Positions 37,584 through 45,191 of a DNA stretch of 55,305 nt are shown in pieces; position 1 is the stretch's first letter; each line of letters opens with the position of its first letter. The stretch comes from Actinomycetes bacterium. Lineage in GTDB: Bacteria; Actinomycetota; Acidimicrobiia; IMCC26256; Chersky-534. The translations under genes were made by a program, and so were the position numbers. The stretch lies in assembly GCA_025463865.1 (NCBI GenBank), contig JAODBH010000251.1:1-55305 (forward strand), in the 5' to 3' direction. The notes beneath the pieces were generated by a model, which was not told the origin of the DNA, searched no databases, and worked only from the letters and a program-made list of their open reading frames with translations.

Positions 37584-39320
37584 ATGTCCGATCGGGTCGA
37601 GGCCGGCGAGACGCTGAGCTTCACGTGCAACGGCGAGTCGGTGACCGTGGCCGTTGCGGCGGGCGAGTCGCTGCTGTCGGTGCTGCGCGAGCGTCTCGGG
37701 CTGCGGTCGGCGAAGGACGGTTGCGCTCCCCAGGGCCAATGCGGCTGCTGCACGGTGTGGGTCGACGGGTCGGCCCGCGTGGCGTGCGTCACGCCCGCCG
37801 CACGCGTCGCCGGGCGAGGCGTGACGACGCTCGAGGGCCTGGAGCCCGAGGTCGCATCGGCGTGGTCCGATGCGCTCGTGGCCACCGGCGGTTCGCAGTG
37901 CGGCTTCTGCACTCCGGGGATCGTGATGCGGCTGGCGGCTGCGGGCGAGCGGCCGATGGACGCCACCGCCACCGATCGGGCGCTGGCCGCGCACCTCTGC
38001 CGCTGTACGGGCTGGCAGACGATCGTCGAGGCGATCGAACGGCGCGGCTCCGCCGTGACGTCCGCACCCCGGCGGTCGCTCGTCGACGCGTCGCGCCGCG
38101 CCGAGCTCGAGGGCGGTCGACCGCAGATCGTCGACGTACGGGTCCCGGTCGGGGCCGCGGGCTTCGCCGACGACGGTGCGCCCGCTGGCTCGCTCGTCGC
38201 GATCCCACTGCCGCCGGGCTGCGAGACCGAGAGCATCACTGCGGCGGGGCTCGAGTGGATCGTCGCCCCCTCGCTGTTCGAGGCCCGTGCGGTGTCGGCA
38301 AAGGTGCAGGGGCGGCGGACGACCGTCGCCGAACGGGCGCCGATCGAGCTTCCCGACCTGCCGGCGGGCGGGGTGCGGCTCGCCACCGGGTGGGTCGAAC
38401 CCGCCTACCTGGAACCCGATGCGAGCTGGTGTTCGCCGGGAGCGGAGCCCGCCTCGCCGCTCGCCAACGGGGGAGCGTTCGGAGGGAAGGCGGCCTCGAC
38501 CGCGCCCGTCGCGGCACGCGAGTTGGCCGACCGGCTCGGCCGCACCGTGCGCACGGTGTTCTCCCGTGAAGACGTGGTGCGACTCGGGCCCAAGCGTTCG
38601 CCGATGGCGGCGAGCGCCGTGCTCGAAGGCACGAACCTCCGGATCCGCGGCCGGGTGGCGCAGCCGGGTCTCCCGGCGTTCGTGGGCCCGATGGCGTGCG
38701 GGTACGACCTCGCCGTCGACGCCGAATGGGAAGGCGTCCATCTCGCGGGACCGCCGACGTCGACGGATCTGCGCGCGGTCGGCTGGGCGGAGACCGCGGT
38801 ACTTGTCGAGGGCGCGATCGACGCGGCCGGCGTGTCGCGTGCCGATGTGGTCCGCGATGAGCGGGACCGTGACGTCCTGCTCGACTCGCTCGTCACCGCG
38901 CCCGGCGGTGCACGCGCCGGTGCACGCGTGCACATCGATCCCGCGACGGGTGGGTGCACGGGCATCGAGGTCCGCGTCGCGGCCGGTGATCCTCTCGATC
39001 GGGTGGTGCTCCGGTCCTACGCGATCGGCGCGGCGCACATGGCCTTGGGATGGGTCTGCACCGAAGGGCTCGCGGTCGACGACGACGGGGTCGTCCACGA
39101 CCTCACGATCCGTTCGTTCCAGGTGTTGCGCGCGAAGGACACGCCGCCGATCGACGTGACGATCGTCGAGGACCCCGGCCCGGCTCGGCCGGGCGGCTCC
39201 GACGCGGTGTTCGCGGCGGTGGCCGCGGCGGCCTGGAACGCGCTCGCCCGGGCCGACGGGGTCCGACCCGAGGCGTTCCCGGCCCGCGACACCCGCACCG
39301 CGCGAAGCTTGCGGCGCTGA
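37584..39320 (+). CDS. Fused [2Fe-2S]-domain / truncated molybdopterin-domain protein of the xanthine dehydrogenase family
   Basis: KDGCAPQGQCGCCTVWVDG, QCGFCTPGIVM, LCRCTGWQTI; then AYLEP and NGGAFGGKAAS...SREDVVRLGPKRSPM; SD GGAGG. Confidence 0.8.
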   Translation: MSDRVEAGETLSFTCNGESVTVAVAAGESLLSVLRERLGLRSAKDGCAPQGQCGCCTVWVDGSARVACVTPAARVAGRGVTTLEGLEPEVASAWSDALVATGGSQCGFCTPGIVMRLAAAGERPMDATATDRALAAHLCRCTGWQTIVEAIERRGSAVTSAPRRSLVDASRRAELEGGRPQIVDVRVPVGAAGFADDGAPAGSLVAIPLPPGCETESITAAGLEWIVAPSLFEARAVSAKVQGRRTTVAERAPIELPDLPAGGVRLATGWVEPAYLEPDASWCSPGAEPASPLANGGAFGGKAASTAPVAARELADRLGRTVRTVFSREDVVRLGPKRSPMAASAVLEGTNLRIRGRVAQPGLPAFVGPMACGYDLAVDAEWEGVHLAGPPTSTDLRAVGWAETAVLVEGAIDAAGVSRADVVRDERDRDVLLDSLVTAPGGARAGARVHIDPATGGCTGIEVRVAAGDPLDRVVLRSYAIGAAHMALGWVCTEGLAVDDDGVVHDLTIRSFQVLRAKDTPPIDVTIVEDPGPARPGGSDAVFAAVAAAAWNALARADGVRPEAFPARDTRTARSLRR

Positions 39321-39344
39321 CCCGTCGTCCGGATCGGAGCCTCC

Positions 39345-39725
39345 GTGCCCGTGCAACCTCTCCCGACCCCGAACGCGCCGGCGGTCGCGGGCCCTTACTC
39401 ACCGGCCGTGCGGGCCGGCGACTGGATCGTGCTGGCCGGGCAGCTCGGGCTGACTCCGAGCGGCCTGGCTGACGGATCCGAGGCCCAGGCGCGGCAATGT
39501 CTCGCCAACGTGGTCGCGGTGCTCGCCGATTGCGGAGCGACGTTGGCCGATGTGGCCAAGACCACGGTGTTCGTCACCGACCTCGGCGACTTCGCCGCGG
39601 TGAACGCGGTCTACGCGGAGGTCTTCGGCGACCACCGGCCCGCCCGTTCGACGGTCCAGGTCGCCGCTCTGCCGGGTGGTGCCGCGGTCGAGGTGGAGGC
39701 CTGGGCGTTTCTGCCCGCGCGCTAG
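39345..39725 (+). CDS. RidA family protein
   Basis: AGPYSPAVRAGDWIVLAGQLG...DVAKTTVFVTDLGDFAAVNAVYAEVFGDHRPARSTVQVAALPGGAAVEVEAWA. Confidence 0.95.
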   Translation: MPVQPLPTPNAPAVAGPYSPAVRAGDWIVLAGQLGLTPSGLADGSEAQARQCLANVVAVLADCGATLADVAKTTVFVTDLGDFAAVNAVYAEVFGDHRPARSTVQVAALPGGAAVEVEAWAFLPAR

Positions 39726-39734
39726 CGTCGCCCC

Positions 39735-39881
39735 ATGGTCCTCGGCGGAATCATCATTGCGGTGCTGATGGTGCTGGTGCTCCCGGTCGCCATCTTCGTC
39801 GGCGGCGCGATCTGGAGCGCGCTGCTCGGATACCTCCTCGTGGAGGACGCCGAGGAACGCCTCCGCGACGCTCCCATCTGA
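39735..39881 (+). CDS. 48-aa single-TM small protein (absent from supplied ORF track)
   Basis: MVLGGIIIAVLMVLVLPVAIFVGGAIWSALLGYLLVEDAEERLRDAPI*; TAGCGT-N6-ATG. Confidence 0.6.
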   Translation: MVLGGIIIAVLMVLVLPVAIFVGGAIWSALLGYLLVEDAEERLRDAPI

Positions 39882-39905
39882 CCGGCCCGATCTGCTGCGG
39901 GTGGC

Positions 39906-40598
39906 TCAGCCGGGTGCGAGCGAGCGGGGCTGGCCGAAGCGGTAGCCGACCGAGCGCACGGTCTGGATCAGGTTGGCGTGCTCCTCGCCGAGCTTGGCCC
40001 GCAGACGCCGGACGTGGACGTCGACGGTGCGCGCCCCGCCGTAGTACTCGTAGCCCCAGACCCGTGAGAGCAGCTGCTCCCGGGTGAAGACCTTGCCCGG
40101 GTGCGTGGCGAAGAACTTCAGCAGCTCGTACTCCATGTAGGTGAGGTCGAGCGGACGAGAGCCCATCGCGGCCTGGTAGGTCTCGAGGTTGAGCAGGAGG
40201 TCGCCGTATTCGACGATCTCGGCCCGGGTGCCCCGGCCGCTGCGCCAGAACAGGTGACGCAGCCGGGCCTCGAGCTCTTTTGGGTGGAACGGCGAGAGGC
40301 AGAAGTCGTCGAAGAGGTCTTCGCGCATCTCGAGCTCGCCGAGCTGCGCACCGGAGATCAGGAGCAGAATCGGCTCCAGCGGCGCGTCGCGTTTGCGCAG
40401 CGCGCGGCAGACGCCGAACGCGCCCTCGGGGTCCTCGTCCGCGCACACCAGCGCGCCCGCCCAGCCGTCGGCCGGCTCGGTCTGCGTGGCGATCGAGACG
40501 TTGCCCGCCGCCTTCCACGGGTAGCCGCCGAGGTCGAGCGTCTGCGCGAGCAGGGGTGGAGGCGGATCTGGGAACACCAAGAGCGGTTCGCCGGTCAC
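39906..40598 (-). CDS. glnR: OmpR-family nitrogen regulator, GlnR-like
   Basis: LDLTYMEYELLKFFATHPGKVFTREQLLSRVWGYEYYGGARTVDVHVRRLRAKLGEEHANLIQTVRSVGYRF; next to two glutamine synthetase genes. Confidence 0.8.
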   Translation of the reverse strand: MTGEPLLVFPDPPPPLLAQTLDLGGYPWKAAGNVSIATQTEPADGWAGALVCADEDPEGAFGVCRALRKRDAPLEPILLLISGAQLGELEMREDLFDDFCLSPFHPKELEARLRHLFWRSGRGTRAEIVEYGDLLLNLETYQAAMGSRPLDLTYMEYELLKFFATHPGKVFTREQLLSRVWGYEYYGGARTVDVHVRRLRAKLGEEHANLIQTVRSVGYRFGQPRSLAPG

Positions 40599-40608
40599 GT
40601 CGTATCTC

Positions 40609-41934
40609 CTAGAGCGTCCCGAGATAGCGCTCGAGCTCGAAGGGCGTGACGTACTGCTTATACGTCTCCCACTCGGCGCGCTTGTTGCGGATGAAGTACT
40701 CGAAGACGTGTTCTCCGAGGGCTTCGGCGACGAGCTCGGAGCCTTCCATGATGTCGATGGCGTCGCCAAGGGAGCGCGGGAGAATCTCGATGCCCTCGGC
40801 CAGCCGTTCCTCCGCGGTCATCTCGAACATGTTGTTCGTGGCCTCGGGCGGGAGCTCGTAGCCCTCTTCGATGCCCTTGAGGCCCGCCGCGAGCATGAGG
40901 CTGAACGCGAGGTACGGGTTGCAGGCCGGGTCGGGAGCGCGGTACTCGAGCCGCGTGCTCGACTCCTTGCCGCGCTGCGGCGTGGGCACGCGCACGAGCG
41001 CGGAGCGGTTGTTCCGGGCCCAGCAGATGTGGACCGGAGCCTCGTACCCGACGATGAGGCGCTTGTACGAGTTGACCCACTGGTTGGTGACCGCGGTGAT
41101 CTCGCCCGCGTGGCGGAGCAGGCCCGCGATGAACGCCTTGCCGACCTTCGACAGGCCGTACTCGTCGCCCGGATCGTGGAAGGCGTTGACGTCGCCCTCG
41201 AAGAGCGACAGGTGCGTGTGCATCCCCGAACCGAACGCACCGGTGATCGGCTTGGGCATGAACGTGGCGTAGACCCCGGCGTCCTGCGCGACGTCCTTCA
41301 CGACGAGTCGGAACGTCATCACGTTGTCGGCCATGGTCAAGGCGTCGGAGTAGCGCAGGTCGATCTCGTGCTGGCTCGGGCCGTTCTCGTGGAAGCTGTA
41401 CTCCACCGGGATGCCCATCGCCTCGAGCGTGACGATGGTCTGCTTGCGCAGCTCCGAGACCATGTCCTGGTAGGTGAGGTCGAAGAAGCCGGCGTTGTCG
41501 AGCGGCTCCGGCGCGGCGGGGCTGCGGAAGTAGAAGAACTCCATCTCCGGGCCGGCGAAGAAGGTGAAGCCCTTCTCGCGGGCGCGGTCGAGGTTGCGCT
41601 TGAGCACGTGACGCGGGTCGCCCTCGAACGGCTCGCCGGAGAGGTGGTGGATGTCGCAGAAGATGCGGGCCGTCGTCGTCTCGCCGGTGCGCCAGGGCAT
41701 GATCTCGAACGTGCTCGCGTCGGGAATGGCGAGCATGTCGGCTTCCTGGATGCGGCTGTAGCCCTCGATCGCGGACCCGTCGAAGGTCATGCCTTCCTGG
41801 AGCGCGTTGTCGAGCTCAGCGGGGGTGATGGCGAAGCTCTTGAGCACGCCGAGCACGTCGGTGAACCAAAGGCGTACGAGGCGTACGCCGCGCTCCTCCA
41901 CGGTGCGCATGACGTAGTCGAGCTGGCGTTCCAT
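40609..41934 (-). CDS. glnA2: Glutamine synthetase type I, GlnA2-like
   Basis: LVRLWFTDVLGVLKSFAI; GMTFDGSAIEGYSRIQEADMLAIPD; SD AAGGAG. Confidence 0.9.
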   Translation of the reverse strand: MERQLDYVMRTVEERGVRLVRLWFTDVLGVLKSFAITPAELDNALQEGMTFDGSAIEGYSRIQEADMLAIPDASTFEIMPWRTGETTTARIFCDIHHLSGEPFEGDPRHVLKRNLDRAREKGFTFFAGPEMEFFYFRSPAAPEPLDNAGFFDLTYQDMVSELRKQTIVTLEAMGIPVEYSFHENGPSQHEIDLRYSDALTMADNVMTFRLVVKDVAQDAGVYATFMPKPITGAFGSGMHTHLSLFEGDVNAFHDPGDEYGLSKVGKAFIAGLLRHAGEITAVTNQWVNSYKRLIVGYEAPVHICWARNNRSALVRVPTPQRGKESSTRLEYRAPDPACNPYLAFSLMLAAGLKGIEEGYELPPEATNNMFEMTAEERLAEGIEILPRSLGDAIDIMEGSELVAEALGEHVFEYFIRNKRAEWETYKQYVTPFELERYLGTL

Positions 41935-42068
41935 TGCCGTCTCCTTGAACCGTTCGGGAGGGCCGGGATTCGTGCATCGGACGACACAAGTCTGACAGGT
42001 GGATCCGACGGTTCGTCCCGACGGACGCGCCCTATTTGCCCCTTTCATCGAGCGTTCACAGATCGTGA

Positions 42069-42097
42069 TTGCAGGTCGGGCGGACCGGCCGTAGGGT
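42069..42097 (+). promoter_or_regulatory. Putative promoter of glnA1 (TTGCAG-N17-TAGGGT)
   Basis: -35 at 42069-42074, -10 at 42092-42097; TCAC-N5-GTGA inverted repeat immediately upstream (42056-42068). Confidence 0.45.
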
Positions 42098-42206
42098 CTC
42101 CTGGGCCGGACGGCGAGCTCCCGGGATCAGCAACGCCGATCGCGACGCGGGCCACGCACCGCCGTCCACCCACCAGGCCGACCCCACGTTTTCCGGAGGT
42201 AGCACG

Positions 42207-43643
42207 GTGGAGCAGCGCACCCCCGCCGACGTCCTGAAGCTCGTCAAGGACAACGGCATCGAGGTCATCGACATCCGGTTCTGCGACCTGCCGGGCCTGA
42301 TGCAGCACTTCTCCGTGCCCGCGCACCAGTTGACCGAGGACGTCTTCGAGGAGGGCCTCGGCTTCGACGGTTCGTCGATCCGCGGCTTTCAGGAGATCCA
42401 GGAGTCGGACATGCTCCTGGTCCCCGACCCCGACACCGCGGTGATCGACCCGTTCCGCGAGCACCCGACGCTGAACCTCAACGCGTTCGTGCGCGACCCG
42501 CTCACCGGTGAGTCGTACTCACGCGACCCCCGCTACATCGTCCAGAAGGCCGAGGAGTACCTGCGCGGAACCGGCCTCGCCGACACTGCGTATTTCGGGC
42601 CCGAGGCCGAGTTCTACATCTTCGACTCGGTGCGCTTCGACCAGAACCAGTACTCCGGCTACTACTTCCTCGACTCGGTCGAAGGGGTGTGGAACTCCGG
42701 TCGCGAGCGGGAGATCGACGGCTCGCCCAACCTCGGGTACAAGCCCCGGTACAAGGAGGGCTACTTCCCGGTCCCGCCGATGGACCAGTTCCAGGACCTG
42801 CGCTCGGAGATGATGCGCGTCCTCGAGCAGGTGGGCATCGAGATCGAGGTGCAGCACCACGAGGTCGGCACCGCGGGCCAGGCCGAGATCGACATGCGCT
42901 TCGACACCCTCGCGTCGATGGCCGACAAGTTGATGCTCTACAAGTACGTCGTCAAGAACGTCGCCCGGGCCCGCGGATACTCCGTCACCTTCATGCCGAA
43001 GCCGCTCTTCCAGGACAACGGGTCGGGCATGCACGTGCACCAGTCGCTGTGGAGCGGCGGCGAGCCCCTCTTCTTCGACGAGACGGGGTATGCCGGGCTC
43101 TCCGACCTGGCGCGCTGGTACATCGGCGGGCTGTTGAAGCACGCGCCGGCGGTGCTCGCGTTCTCGAACCCCACGACCAACTCGTACAAGCGGCTCGTGC
43201 CGGGCTACGAGGCTCCGGTGAACCTCGTCTACTCGCAGCGCAACCGCTCGGCGTCCGTGCGCATCCCGCTGTATTCGAAGAGCCCGAAGGCGAAGCGCAT
43301 CGAGTTCCGCTGCCCCGACCCGTCGTGCAACCCCTACCTCGCGTTCTCGGCGATGCTCATGGCCGGCATCGACGGCATCCAGAACCGGATCGAGCCGCCC
43401 ACCCCGCTCGACAAGGACCTCTACGAGCTGCCGCCCGAGGAGCTCGCCAAGGTGCCGCAGGTACCGGGATCGCTCAACGAAGCGCTCGCCGCACTCGAGG
43501 CCGACCACGACTTCCTGCTCGCGGGTGGCGTCTTCACCCAGGACGTCATCGACACGTGGATCACGTTCAAGAAGGAGAAGGAGATCGACCCGGTGCAGCT
43601 TCGGCCGCACCCGTGGGAGTTCTACCTCTATTACGACATCTAG
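42207..43643 (+). CDS. glnA: Glutamine synthetase type I (adenylylatable)
   Basis: [37 protein letters not shown]-type motif [29 protein letters not shown]; adenylylation site [11 protein letters not shown]. Confidence 0.96.
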   Translation: MEQRTPADVLKLVKDNGIEVIDIRFCDLPGLMQHFSVPAHQLTEDVFEEGLGFDGSSIRGFQEIQESDMLLVPDPDTAVIDPFREHPTLNLNAFVRDPLTGESYSRDPRYIVQKAEEYLRGTGLADTAYFGPEAEFYIFDSVRFDQNQYSGYYFLDSVEGVWNSGREREIDGSPNLGYKPRYKEGYFPVPPMDQFQDLRSEMMRVLEQVGIEIEVQHHEVGTAGQAEIDMRFDTLASMADKLMLYKYVVKNVARARGYSVTFMPKPLFQDNGSGMHVHQSLWSGGEPLFFDETGYAGLSDLARWYIGGLLKHAPAVLAFSNPTTNSYKRLVPGYEAPVNLVYSQRNRSASVRIPLYSKSPKAKRIEFRCPDPSCNPYLAFSAMLMAGIDGIQNRIEPPTPLDKDLYELPPEELAKVPQVPGSLNEALAALEADHDFLLAGGVFTQDVIDTWITFKKEKEIDPVQLRPHPWEFYLYYDI

Positions 43644-43686
43644 GAGATCGCGGCCAGAGAGGGCGCCAGCCCGGGGGAGAAGCCGC

Positions 43687-44223
43687 GTGGACGACGCGTC
43701 GAGTGGGGATCGACCGAGGCTGGAGAAGCTCGCGGGCAGCGGTCCCCTCGCGACGCACCCGGCACTGGCGCGCTACGTGCAGTGCTTCCTCGACACGTTT
43801 CTCGTCGAGGGTCGACTGGACCCGCGCCTGCGGGAGCTGACGATCCTGCGCATCGCGTGGCTGTGCGAGCAGCCTTTCGAATGGGCGTCGCACGTCCGTG
43901 TGGCCCAACGCGTCGGTGTCCTCGACGACGACATCGTCGCGGTTCGCTCCGGACCCGACGACCCGCGCTTCGGCGCGGCTGAGCGCGCGTTGCTGACCGC
44001 GGCCGACGAGGTCGTCGCGCTCGGACGGATCACCGAGAGCACGTACGAGCAGTGCCGGCTGGCGCTCGACGGGGCGGACGACGTCACGATGGAGCTCCTG
44101 CACCTCGTCGCGGGATATCGGATGATGGCCGTCATCCTCTCGACCACGCAGCCGTCGCTCGACGCCGCGGGCCTGACGCTGTGGCCGCCCGACGGCATCG
44201 GCCCGAGCGGCCCGAGCGCCTGA
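43687..44223 (+). CDS. Carboxymuconolactone decarboxylase/AhpD-like protein
   Basis: LRELTILRIAWLCEQPFEWASHVRVAQRVGV. Confidence 0.85.
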   Translation: MDDASSGDRPRLEKLAGSGPLATHPALARYVQCFLDTFLVEGRLDPRLRELTILRIAWLCEQPFEWASHVRVAQRVGVLDDDIVAVRSGPDDPRFGAAERALLTAADEVVALGRITESTYEQCRLALDGADDVTMELLHLVAGYRMMAVILSTTQPSLDAAGLTLWPPDGIGPSGPSA

Positions 44224-44287
44224 GCGCCTGAGCTTCGTGCGTCTCCTGAGCACACATATCGTGGTCGTGGGACGCACAAACCTGAGG

Positions 44288-45055
44288 CTAGGCGAGGGTG
44301 ACGACGCGTTGGTGGTCGTCGTCGGGGAGCAGGCCGTCGACGCTCGCGAAGACGTTGGCCGAGATCAGCTCGGCCGAGCCGCTGATCGTCGTGGCGAACG
44401 CGGTGTCGGCCGCGTCTCGTCCCGTGGCGATGCGCACGAGCGACGCGCGCGGCGCGAGCCGGGTGGCGTCGACGATCTCCCAGCGTTCCGCGGCCACGAC
44501 CTCTGCCACCGCGTGGAAGTCCATCGGGGAGAGCCCCGGCGCGTAGACGGCGACCAACCGGGCCGGTACACCGAGCGCGCGGCACAGCGCGACGGTCAGG
44601 TGCGCGAAGTCGCGGCAGACACCCTGGCCCGCGAGGAGCGTGTCGATCGCGGTGTCGAGCGGCCCGCTGCTCCCGAGCTCGTACCGCAAGCGGCGATGCA
44701 CCCACTGACCGACGGCGCGTCCGCGCTCGGGGCCGTCGGGCAGCCAACCCAGCTCCATCGGCGCGAACGACTCGAGCGCGTCCGACGGGCAATACCGGCT
44801 CTGGCGCAACGCGACGATGGTCTCGGCGACGGCCGGTGCGCGAGCCTCGGCCGCGGCGCGCTCGAGCGTCGCCCGGTAACGAACCTCGAGCCGGCCGGGC
44901 CCGCCTCGGACGACGTGGACCCGTCCGCCGTGGTCCACCGCGACCTCGTCGGCCGCGATCGGGCGTCCGTCGAGGGTGACCGACAGCGTCTCGGATTCGA
45001 GCGCACCGGCCGTCGACGCGGGTGCAACCTGGAGCGCGATGGCGGCGCGGTCCAC
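44288..45055 (-). CDS. Transglutaminase-like protein (N-terminus may extend upstream)
   Basis: GQGVCRDFAHLTVALCRALGVPARLV; MDFHAVAEV; WEIVDATRLAP: Cys-His-Asp triad. Confidence 0.9.
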   Translation of the reverse strand: MDRAAIALQVAPASTAGALESETLSVTLDGRPIAADEVAVDHGGRVHVVRGGPGRLEVRYRATLERAAAEARAPAVAETIVALRQSRYCPSDALESFAPMELGWLPDGPERGRAVGQWVHRRLRYELGSSGPLDTAIDTLLAGQGVCRDFAHLTVALCRALGVPARLVAVYAPGLSPMDFHAVAEVVAAERWEIVDATRLAPRASLVRIATGRDAADTAFATTISGSAELISANVFASVDGLLPDDDHQRVVTLA

Positions 45056-45191
45056 GATCTCGAAGCCGAGCTCGCACCCGACCTCGGCCCGCCCGACGTG
45101 GGAAGAAGTATCGATGCGAGACCGTGGCAGAGTCCGCGTCGCACCACAAACGCAGGGCGCGCATTTGACCTGGTCGTAACAGTGCCGGTGG

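Noticed and set aside
40609-43643. Glutamine synthetase pair as a recent duplication
   Set aside because: The two proteins differ strongly in length and sequence (GlnA2-like vs adenylylatable GlnA1), so they are ancient paralogues.
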